Assembly: GCF_028583425.1 (NCBI RefSeq)
Contig: NC_072790.1
Span: forward strand, 159,520,397-159,584,396
Length of the DNA stretch: 64,000 nucleotides
Direction of reading: 5' to 3'
Origin: Eublepharis macularius
Taxonomy: Eukaryota; Chordata; Lepidosauria; Squamata; Eublepharidae
The position numbers and the translations under genes were made by a program. Below are positions 55,401 to 61,450 of this stretch, one piece after another. How positions within the stretch are numbered: position 1 is the stretch's first letter; each line of letters begins with the position of its first letter. The notes below the pieces were generated by a model. It was not told the origin of the DNA and searched no databases. It saw only the letters and a program-made list of their open reading frames with translations.

Positions 55401-57843
55401 AAGAAATTCTTCATCTATGGCAGACTTTGAAAAAGATGGGAGGACCTTAAGTGAACAATTTAAAAGAAGGAACTACCCACAGAAAGTTATTCAGAGTGCC
55501 TGGCAAAGAGCAAGGTCAGTGGATAGAGAATCTCTGTTTAAGGCACGTAGAAATTTACAGGACAATAGAATCATATGGGCATTAGACTTTACTCCAAGGG
55601 CTAACCATATTAAGAAAATAATTTACAAACATTGGAACCTCATAGAGAGTATAAAGGGGTGTGAATCTAAGCCAAAAATTGGATTTTGGAGGACACAGAA
55701 TTTGGGAAACAATTTAATTAGGGCAGATATATGTCACACTGAGGATTTTAAACATCTACCAGAGGGTAACTTTAAATGTGGCCGTTGCCAAATATGTAAG
55801 TTGTTTCAGGAAGGAAAGGAGTTTAACTTCAAAGACTACAGACATGTAATTCATCACTTTGCTAATTGCCAAACTAAGGGAGTTGTTTATGTTATAGAAT
55901 GTCCGTGCAAGTTATTGTATGTGGGATGTACATCGAGACCAATTAAGGTACGCATTTTGGAGCACATATCTCGCATTCGCAATGATATTCAGGAAGCTCC
56001 CCTTACCCAACATTTTAAGGAATACAAACACCTAGAGAACGATTTTACGGTGACAATTTTAGAAGTTGTCAATAAGAAAGATCGTGAGTCCATACAGGCT
56101 AAGCTTTTGCAAAGAGAAGCGTTTTGGATTTTTAGGCTTGAGTCAGCCAAACCTAAAGGGCTAAATAGTGAGCTATTACTAAATTGTTATCTGTAAAGGG
56201 TCCTTTCTAGTGGGAGCCTTTAAGAACCAAATGAAGCCTCGAGGCTATTGGAGATTTAAGAGGACTGCCCTAATTAACAGATGCGTGCGAAAGAGTATCC
56301 CTGCCTTTACCGGGCCATTTGATTCAAGGGTTTAGGATGCCTTCTTTCAACAATTATGTAAGTGTGAATTACACTTTTTGAAATGTTTATTGGATTATGC
56401 TGCTGTTTTGTAGAAAGGCTGATTGAATTTATATCTTATATAGAGCATACGCTCCTGAAGAAGCCAAGCAGGCGCGAAATCTGCTCGCAGCCGGCGTCAG
56501 ATTGAGCATTTGCTGTTTTTGCTCTACTGCTGCTGACATAATTGCACCTTGATGGGAAGGACGTTATGTGGAAATACACTTTACTGCAGCTATTAACACC
56601 TTATTAGGCTGAAGGATCGCTAAGGACTGAATAGTTCAACTCTTACAAGAACGTTAAGTTGAAACATGCCTTTTTACAGCTGTGATAACCCTACCGCGGT
56701 GAAGGACTGAGAGAAAAAAATAGAAGACTTCTGCATTAATGTATTGGAATTGGTTTGATGAATGGAGGTATTTGTATAAAGACTGTTAGGTACCCAGAAT
56801 TAGTTATTTGATAAGGTCTTTTTGTATGACTGTTAAGAATGTACTACTGTCTCCTGTATTTATGAATGGATTTATGGAAGTATTTATGAATTAGTAGCAC
56901 TTTGCACTTTCAATTGCACTTAATAATTACAAATTTTCTATTAATTGCCAACCTGTTTCCTGTGGGTGTGGTTTCCCTCTGTGTTCGACAGCTTGATACA
57001 GGAATGGCCAATTTTGTTTGTCGGGATTGGGTCAGTGGCAGGTGAGGGAATTCTCCCCCTCCCAGTACCGACCCAGTCACGGCCATATCAGCCCTGATTC
57101 GGGTTGAAACGGGCCCAAAACGGCCATTTTTGTCCATTTTGGCCCCATTCCCGCTGGGATCAGCAACGGCCAGGATCAGGTCGGGGCCGGGTGGGGGAAC
57201 CCTCCCCTGCCCAGCACTGACCTGGTTCTGGCTGTTTCAGCCTTGATCCAGGCCCAAACGGGGCTCAAATTGCCATTTTGAGCCATTTTGGGCCTGTTTC
57301 AGCCTGTATTGGGCCAAAAGGACCCTGATTGGGCCACTGCCAGGTGGGGGAACACTTCCCCGTCTGGCAGCAGCCAAATCCTGGCTGTTTTGGGCCGATC
57401 AAGGGGTGTGGCATATGCTAATGAGTTATGCTAATGATTTCCTGCAGCTCTTTTTCTACAAAATGACCCCTGGTGTGTGTAGTCCCAATGTGGGGCTACA
57501 CAGAAGCACAAGAATGAACTGCCAGCTACAGTAGATAATACTGGGATAGATGGACCAATAATATGACTCAGTATAAGGCAGCCTCCTATGCTTCTCCTTT
57601 ACCTCCCATATGCTTTAGTGTCATATTTGCAGTTTTGAATCATACCTTGTCAAAAATCAAAAGAACGAAACGATACCTTGAAGCCCCCACATGTCAACAA
57701 TCAAAGCATTTTTCTGCAAGTAATTCAAAAAATCATGGGATGTATTCAGGGCTGAAAATTGGATTACTTCTTCTAGCTTTGGATTCACATTTTTCCAGGC
57801 AGGCTTTGTGTATAATGAGCGTGGGAGATCATAAACTTTGTAT
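37267..57843 (-). CDS. KIF28P: Kinesin KIF28 (KIF28P), 3' five exons
   Basis: Five - strand exons join in phase with no stop: 57843-57677, 44108-44002, 39117-38967, 38314-38124, 37425-37267. The first exon encodes YKVYDLPRSLYTKPAW and LNYLQKNALIVDMWGLQ, matching the C2-like/DUF3694 region of KIF1/KIF28-type kinesins that ends in a W-G-x-Q motif. Then come a linker, a coiled coil (LYQKLLKLEQETELLRDINR), a basic Ser/Thr-rich segment, and the helical tail ending in KKKRERLVNSK. KIF28 is a kinesin-3-like plus-end motor linked to mitochondrial transport in rodents and related to nematode KLP-6. It is a pseudogene in human (KIF28P) but looks coding here. Assignment also rests on its position beside SCCPDH. 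The motor domain lies beyond the right edge. Confidence 0.8.
38124..38314 (-). CDS. KIF28P: KIF28 penultimate exon
   Basis: Acceptor tgttctag, donor gtatgt. A 191-nt exon, phase 1 in and 0 out. It encodes KTLKSPIKKQATKTTPSASK, a basic Ser/Thr-rich stretch, then FAKALKAFYQNMNVIRGQFL, a helical segment. Confidence 0.8.
38967..39117 (-). CDS. KIF28P: KIF28 coiled-coil exon
   Basis: A 151-nt exon, acceptor gggaag, donor gtcagt, phase 0 in and 1 out. It encodes VAELYQKLLKLEQETELLRD and ALREENVLLKEKLKECETE, with clear heptads of leucine. Its upstream pyrimidine tract is a (CT)n microsatellite. Confidence 0.82.
39121..39146. repeat. (GA)n microsatellite at a splice acceptor
   Basis: About ten GA units on the + strand (39127-39146), reading as (CT)n on the - strand directly before the AG of the KIF28 coiled-coil exon. 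Confidence 0.9.
39147..43142. other. KIF28 intron, no gene recognised
   Basis: Mixed AT-rich sequence. No exon compatible with KIF28 phases and no intact mobile element was found. Homopolymer runs occur at about 41456-41467 (G) and 42103-42113 (C). Confidence 0.45.
43143..43314. mobile_element. Fold-back MITE, 172 bp
   Basis: Long inverted repeats: left GGCTGTTTCCACACAGCTTA, right complement GGCTGTTTCCACACGGCTTA. The similarity continues inward for about 65 bases per arm (ACCCGGAACATCG/CGATGTTCCAG). It is flanked by AAG on both sides (43140-43142, 43315-43317). A 3-bp target duplication suggests a PIF/Harbinger-like origin; no transposase is present. Confidence 0.8.
44002..44108 (-). CDS. 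KIF28P: KIF28 linker exon
   Basis: Acceptor tacttcag, donor gtgagt. A 107-nt exon, phase 1 in and 0 out. It encodes EGCAELDSSQQDMAVTAKGS and IIIDNPKAEILNHAGL. The split first codon combines with the G at the end of the upstream exon to give WGLQ-E, which ties it to the kinesin exon 13.6 kb away. Confidence 0.8.
44194..45675. mobile_element. Non-autonomous hAT-like TIR element, 1.5 kb
   Basis: Ends TAGGGGGTGTGCACAGG and complement TAGGAGTGTGTGCAATTTGG, flanked by TCCACTGG (44186-44193) and TCCCCTGG (45676-45683), an 8-bp duplication with one mismatch. Subterminal short palindromes such as TTTGGTAATACCAAA recur on the right. No transposase. The terminal motif resembles that of the element at 10358-10743. 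Confidence 0.78.
45695..46000 (+). mobile_element. Reptilian SINE-type repeat
   Basis: Includes TAAAGTTAGTCCCCTGTGCA, GTGGTTTGCCATTGCCTTCC, CCAGTCATCTACACTTTATC and AGAATCGAACTCAGGTCATG, and ends CACTCTGCGCCACGG. This arrangement is common as an interspersed repeat in squamates. The 3' part looks like an inverted tRNA promoter (complement of a GGTTCGATTCT-like B box), so its orientation may be the reverse. Confidence 0.7.
46001..47215. other. KIF28 intron, nothing certain
   Basis: AT-rich, with a possible old TIR element starting near TTAGGGATGTGCCAAATTTC (46667) whose right end was not established. No exon. Confidence 0.4.
47216..47300 (-). repeat. Interspersed repeat with degraded hammerhead-like core
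   Basis: Same family as 33266-33370. The - strand retains the stem CGAGAACTGTGATTCTCG and GAAAGC, but the CTGANGA box has become CCGACCA. The tail TCTTAAAGGTGCTACTGGAC is shared. Confidence 0.6.
47470..47598 (+). mobile_element. tRNA-type SINE, left half, split by DIRS
   Basis: CACATGCTTTGCATATGGAG, then CAGGTTCAACCCCTGACATC, then AATTAAAAGGATCTCAC. This is the order of a tRNA-derived SINE, which then stops at the DIRS element. The missing 3' end (TATGACTCAGTATAAGGCAG) appears at 57540-57590. Confidence 0.65.
48000..49177 (-). pseudogene. DIRS tyrosine recombinase, decayed
   Basis: The frame at 49177-48602 shows the N-terminal core-binding part: LSTRVSYTQKWNSFSHWLQH, LDYLMALHKTGMSVTSIKVH, AAISAFHKRVDGKTMFSHH. 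The next frame (48598-48329) begins FLIAITSTRRVGEITAF, containing the first catalytic arginine region. Beyond about 48330 only fragments remain, and the terminal H-x-x-R and Tyr boxes are not readable. Confidence 0.78.
49168..50875 (-). pseudogene. DIRS reverse transcriptase and RNase H, decayed
   Basis: The frame 50875-49709 contains RT motifs: VKKDGGSRPILDLRGLN, FAIIDLKDAYFHIAINPDHR, LPFGLASASRVFTKCMAVVA and the active site NLDDWLLVGP. The frame 49953-49168 gives the RNase H segment, NGTELRAICYSLASFTSTLL and HAIHVAGEAKTKVDTLSRVF, then the downstream domain PSIDLFATCSNKKAIKFCSW found in DIRS elements. The two frames overlap through frameshifts. Confidence 0.82.
51600..53080 (-). pseudogene. 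DIRS gag-like region, decayed
   Basis: The - strand starts with MSQTSLFKKCRQCGVNMTQT near 53078, a CxxC zinc-ribbon-like start as seen in DIRS gag, and stops at about 52960. Further fragments include KSSAEVHSTMSDLITWANS (52720-52660). No continuous frame remains. Confidence 0.6.
53390..54445. repeat. GGCC-rich minisatellite array, left block
   Basis: The phrase GATTGGGTCAGTGCTGGGTG or close variants recurs at 53432, 53604, 53745, 53858, 54024, 54162, 54293 and 54442, spaced 113-172 bases apart (average about 145). Between them are palindromic blocks such as GGCCATTTTGGGCC. Long open frames on all strands here come from the lack of stop codons in the repeat. Confidence 0.9.
54482..56196 (+). 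pseudogene. Penelope-like RT with GIY-YIG nuclease, one frameshift
   Basis: The first 55 or so codons (LFYILPKIHKK) are in another frame. A shift in the C-run near 54640 (tcccccca) joins them to the frame that runs open to 56196. The RT core shows TMDVSSLYTIIPHD, GIAMGSSAAPCIANLFM, the active site FRFIDDFYFIYK and HEINYLDVITY. The GIY-YIG domain is TKGVVYVIECPCKLLYVGCT with KVRILEHISRIRND. The protein is 5' truncated, so the N-terminal part of the RT is missing. Confidence 0.88.
56455..56479 (+). ncRNA. Hammerhead-like core in second Penelope-like element
   Basis: CTGAAGA (56455-56461), a short GCC/GGC stem (56463-56465 with 56471-56473), and GAAA (56476-56479). Same layout as at 22860 but with a weaker stem. 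Confidence 0.4.
57000..57400. repeat. GGCC-rich minisatellite array, right block
   Basis: Continues the same monomers: GATTGGGTCAGTGGCAGGTG at 57025, GGATCAGGTCGGGGCCGGGT at 57173, GATTGGGCCACTGCCAGG at 57327. It belongs to the block at 53390-54445. Confidence 0.88.
57540..57592 (+). mobile_element. tRNA-type SINE, right half
   Basis: GGATAGATGGACCAATAATA then TGACTCAGTATAAGGCAGCC, the usual 3' end of the reptilian SINE whose head lies at 47470-47598. Confidence 0.7.
57677..57843 (-). CDS. KIF28P: KIF28 exon encoding the C2-like/DUF3694 end
   Basis: Acceptor cacttttag, donor gtatcg. A 167-nt exon, phase 2 in and 1 out. It encodes KVYDLPRSLYTKPAWKNVNP, then LEEVIQFSALNTSHDFLNYL, then QKNALIVDMWGLQ. 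The W-G-x-Q end is the signature that led to the kinesin assignment. Confidence 0.85.
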
Positions 57844-58064
57844 CTAAAAGTGCCAAAGAAACAATAACTCAATTTAAAAAATGAAATTCATTCCAAGAAT
57901 CAACTGCTAGAAAGTACAGCATACACCAATCATGAAACTGTGACAGCGTTTTAGTGTTAGATTTCCTTCCCAGGGGCAACTGCTGCCTGCCAACAGTAAT
58001 GCTCAAAGTTCCACTCCAATCCCCACCAGTCCCACATGCACCTTCCCCCATCAAAACCCTCCTT

Positions 58065-58178
58065 GTATCCATCTCACCTTAACAGAGATGGAGGAAAAAT
58101 GAATTTTCCAGAGTAACTTTTATATATATATCTGGAAAATTCATTTTTCCTCCATCTCTGTTAAGGTAAGATGGATAC
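58065..58178. repeat. 48-bp-arm palindrome (hairpin)
   Basis: Left arm 58065-58112 and right arm 58131-58178 are reverse complements over 48 bases with a single mismatch, separated by an 18-base AT-rich loop. In a KIF28-sense transcript the mismatch would be a G-U pair. Confidence 0.95.
58078..58157 (-). CDS. KIF28P: Candidate KIF28 exon inside the palindrome
   Basis: On the - strand an 80-nt open stretch runs from acceptor ccttaacag to donor gtgaga. It ends in phase 2, as required by the next exon, and would end SGKFIFPPSLL before joining R-YKVYD. The first half is complementary to the second because of the palindrome, so its 5' limit is doubtful. Confidence 0.4.
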
Positions 58179-58222
58179 ATATACATATATGTATATGTAT
58201 ATATGTATATATATATATAAGG
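58179..58222. repeat. (AT/TATG)n microsatellite
   Basis: ATATACATATATGTATATGT followed by about nine TA units, adjoining the palindrome. Confidence 0.85.
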
Positions 58223-58229
58223 GAAAGGA

Positions 58230-59340
58230 TCTCTAAAATGTGGCTGCTTAATACAAAACAAACAAAAAAAGGTTCCTGTACAACAAACAATTGTTTAGAA
58301 AAAGGTAGGCACAACTTTTCTTACCATATTCCTTTTGTTCTGGGAATGTGAATACGGGCAGAGTACTTCTTTCAGCATTAAGTAACCACAATCAACATCT
58401 ATTTATCTGAGATTATAGAGGATTGTTTTGATTGGTGTGCTTTCCAACAGCTTATTATAGATACTAACTGAGGGTTAAATGCATGCCCTGGAATACAGGA
58501 GGAAGGGGTGGGATAGAGAGTTGACCTCAGAGAAGAGTGTAGAAGAGGGAAGAGGCTGGCATGATCAGGAAGATTTGGGAAGGGGGGGCAGGTGACACGG
58601 ATATATGGCAGACTGAGGAGGGGGGCAGAGAAACTTATTTTTACTTATGTACAAGACTTGAGGGGAAAGAAATAGCAGATAAGGGGTGTTTGTGGCAAAA
58701 GTAGATAGCTGTAATACCATGCACCAAGCTTTGGGGAGCAAGATAAAGAGGTGAAGTAGGCCTGAAAGAACATTCAATTATATAAAAGAATGAAGTCTCC
58801 CCCACCCCAGCTCTCTTTGCCCTGTGCTCTCAGTCCTTAGCATTTGCTGGGAAGTCTGAAAAGGAGAAAGAATAAATAATCCCTTTGACTGCATCCATTT
58901 CAGAGCCTTTACTACTGCTTTAGAAGGCAACATATAGCTGCACTACTGGATAACCTTTGGTCAGCAGCAGCCAGGCTGATATCATCAGCTCTACTTCTCT
59001 CTGCCACCCTTCATCTCTGAGGGCAAGCCTGTTCACTGCTCTGATAGCCTTCAGCTGACAGAGAAACCAATGCCTTTCTATGGCACTGAAGCTAGTAGAA
59101 AGGAGACACTACAAAAAACTCAGGTCTCCATTGACCCTGTGCTGACTACATACACTCAACATGTGCAAGCTCTTATAAGTCAAAAAAATGGTCTGTCCCT
59201 TCTTGAAAGCCAGCCCTAATTTCTGGGCAGAACTTCTTTATATATGTATAGATGGCTTTACACGCTCTCTTCCTAGCAGAAGTGCCTGCCCTATGATTTA
59301 CTACTTCATTGTATGTCTGGGAAGTCCAGTAGACAGCGTT
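58230..59340. other. KIF28 intron, nothing recognised
   Basis: No phase-compatible kinesin exon and no clear mobile element. The interval ends where the gag remnant begins. Confidence 0.4.
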
Positions 59341-59344
59341 TCCA

Positions 59345-60354
59345 TTGTTTATGGAAACCAACTGCAACGGTAAGGAATCTGTCTTGGTGAAGGAGGGAGG
59401 TGAGAATGAAGAGGACAAGGGGAAGGAGGTCCCCAACCCCAGTGGCAGTACTGATGTACAGGAGTTACAAGAGGAGGTGGAGGAAGTCAAGCATGCAGTG
59501 ATGGAGATCATGGAGAGGCTGCGGGAGCTACTCCAAAATGTCCTGCCTCAAGGAGCCCCGGGCGGCCTACCTCCAGGACCTCCTGACCAGGCTGTGGCCC
59601 CTTTAGCCCTGGGGCTGAGACCACCATCGGGCACGGGTGAGTTAGTGGCCCTGGGGGGTCCTGGGTCAGCCCCCTCTGGCCTGGCGGAAGCTCAAAGCAT
59701 GTTTCAAGGGAGACCCTGAAGAACTGGCCTATTTCTTAGTGCAGGTGGGGAAGTTCCTGTGAGAGTGGGGCCACACATTTCTGAATGACCTCAGCTGCAT
59801 AAGCTGCATCAGGTCCCAGCTGGCAGGCTCAGCAGCTAAATGGTACATGACCCTTTATGCAGCCCGAGCTCCCGAACTGAGAGGAGTGGAAGCATTTGTA
59901 CACATGCTCAAAGACCAGTATGAAGACCCTCTGGAGGAAGAGAGGACAAGGACCCATTTGAAATGCCTGAGGTAAGGCAACCGTATGCAGCCAAGTTCTA
60001 TGAGTATGTGGCCAAGTTGAGGGACTGGACGGAGGGAGTAAAGATTCTTCCAAGCTGGCCTGAATCCAGACCTGGTAGCCAAAGCCCTGGTGCAGGATGA
60101 TCCGCAAACCCTACTGGGATGGAGTCAATTAGCCTACGAGATCAAGAACCAGGAGCAGGTGGTGAAGCTACTGTGGCTGCAACACCAAGCCAGGCAGTGA
60201 AGGAGCCCTGGAGATGTACGACCACAAGGGAAGAGAAGGGGACAGGGCAGCCTTCTCCTCCCCAGTGAAAAGGACCGGAAGATGAGGCAAGGGCCATGCC
60301 TGAGATGTGGTGAAGCTGGTCACTTTGCCGCAGAGTGTTCACCAGTGGAATGAG
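59345..60354 (+). pseudogene. Ty3/Gypsy gag remnant, Sushi/RTL-like
   Basis: A Pro-rich N-terminal part preceded by an acidic coiled-coil (VQELQEEVEEVKHAVMEIME) runs open to 59719. A second frame follows with KGDPEELAYFLVQVGKF and AAKWYMTLYAARAPELRGVE, the capsid-like gag of Sushi-type Ty3/Gypsy elements. Near 60283-60354 a CCHC zinc knuckle is readable (CLRCGEAGHFAAEC) and ends at TGA. Frame changes and stops lie near 59719, 59760 and 59970. No protease, RT or integrase is found after it. Vertebrate RTL/MART genes were domesticated from this group, but this copy is broken. Confidence 0.75.
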
Positions 60355-60359
60355 CCCCC

Positions 60360-61450
60360 CCCTCCGAGCTGGGGTGGAAGCCAAGGAGACTGTTGGAGGG
60401 GCAGTTGAAGCCTAAAGCCAGTCAGATCCTGAAGAACGAGATGGGAGCTGCAGCCACCAAGGCGTAGGAGGAGACAGAGGCCTCCAGCGAAGGATCGTCA
60501 TCAGCCAGGGAGGGAGAGCTGAGACCACCGGTGGGAAATGACAGAGACCTGCTGTAAAAGGCATGAGTCTGCAGGTTGCAGAGCCAAGGAGATCTGAGCT
60601 CTGGAAGAGAGTTTATCCTTTATCGCTTAATAGGAGCTGAGAGCTACTACGACATAACTTGTGGAATGAAGATGCCTTTGTTGCAGCATACTTACATGGA
60701 CATGCAGCAGCTGGAGTGGGAGCTGGCGTCAGTGGACTTCTTAAAGTTCCTCCCATTTACTTTGTTTGCCTCCTGGATGGGAGCTTCAATGCTCTCTGAC
60801 TTCTACCACAATGTATGGTGGATGCTAGGATGGTGCCTGGTTCTGTGGTCAGCTTTTGCTGACCCTAATTTCTTTGTCTATATTGTTTTTCTTTTTTTGT
60901 TTCAATTTAATAGCTTTTCTTCTGTAACTAGTTGGGGAGGGGAGGGGGTGGGGGAAGGGTGAATTTGTTTAATATTAAGACTGCCAATGTCACAGTTAAG
61001 AGAGAACATAGCGGGTTCTGTATTGGTTAACCCTAGAAAAGTACCTCTTAAAGATAGATTGGGAGAGGGGTGGGTGGGGAGGGGAGGTTTGTGTTTCTTA
61101 AGTTTGGCTCAGATCCAGTTAGAAATTATACAGACCAAGTTAAACTTGTGTGAGTTAACTAAAATGCAGGTTGAAGTTACTTTTATAATATCCAGACATT
61201 TTAGAGCAAACTATGGAAGATTGGATTATATGATTGTATTTTTGATGAGAGAAAAAGGGGCATTTGGATTCTATGCAACTCTGGTTCAATGTTATACTGA
61301 CCAAATGATAACGAAAGTGTTGATTGTTCAAAGACTGTGCATGTTTTCTTTTTCCTTTATGTTCAAAACTGAAGGTGCCATCAGTTTAAATAAACTGTAA
61401 AGGTAATGCAATTTAAAATACTTTCAGTCAGCTGAAATATTTATTTTAAA
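60360..61450 (+). other. Between gag remnant and LINE, no clear gene
   Basis: Open frames at 60576-60962 and 60987-61400 lack recognisable domains. The second half may be the decayed ORF1 or inter-ORF part of the following LINE. G-rich runs (GGGGAGGGGAGGGGG at about 60934) are present. Confidence 0.4.

Larger units (their letters stand above)
54450..56990 (+). mobile_element. Penelope-like element, 5'-truncated, in the minisatellite
   Basis: Interrupts the tandem array, which resumes at about 57000. It carries RT plus GIY-YIG coding sequence and a ~0.8-kb 3' UTR. TGATAC occurs at both edges (54455-54460 and about 56995), a possible short target duplication. It differs in sequence from the Penelope-like element at 21272. 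Confidence 0.85.
53289..57473. mobile_element. TIR-like element carrying a minisatellite, in the DIRS right ITR
   Basis: Sits between the interrupted parts of the DIRS right terminal repeat. The flanks TGTGCGC (53282-53288) and TGTGTGT (57474-57480) could be a 7-bp target duplication. The ends CGGGGCTAATTTC and, as complement, CCAGGGGTCATTTTG are only weakly alike. The interior is a ~145-bp GGCC-rich tandem array interrupted by a Penelope-like element. No transposase. Boundaries are deduced mainly from the DIRS continuity. Confidence 0.6.
47600..57535 (-). mobile_element. DIRS-like tyrosine-recombinase retroelement (interrupted)
   Basis: Inverted terminal repeats: AGATTTTTCTAGCTTAAAAA at 47691 and its near-complement at 53256, with similarity over about 170 bases (47650-47830 against 53110-53288). 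The outermost right end is displaced to about 57474-57535, where CTACACAGAAG and TGAACTGCCAGCTACAG match the left tip. Near the left end, 47599-47660 is complementary to 47863-47919, the internal complementary region typical of DIRS elements. The body encodes gag, RT-RNase H and tyrosine recombinase on the - strand. A 4.2-kb element splits the right repeat at 53289. All frames are decayed. Confidence 0.82.

Noticed and set aside
57869..58072. - strand frame between the palindrome and the kinesin exon as a further KIF28 exon
   Set aside because: It lies downstream of a good donor and has no convincing acceptor. The sequence reads better as intron between 58078 and 57843.
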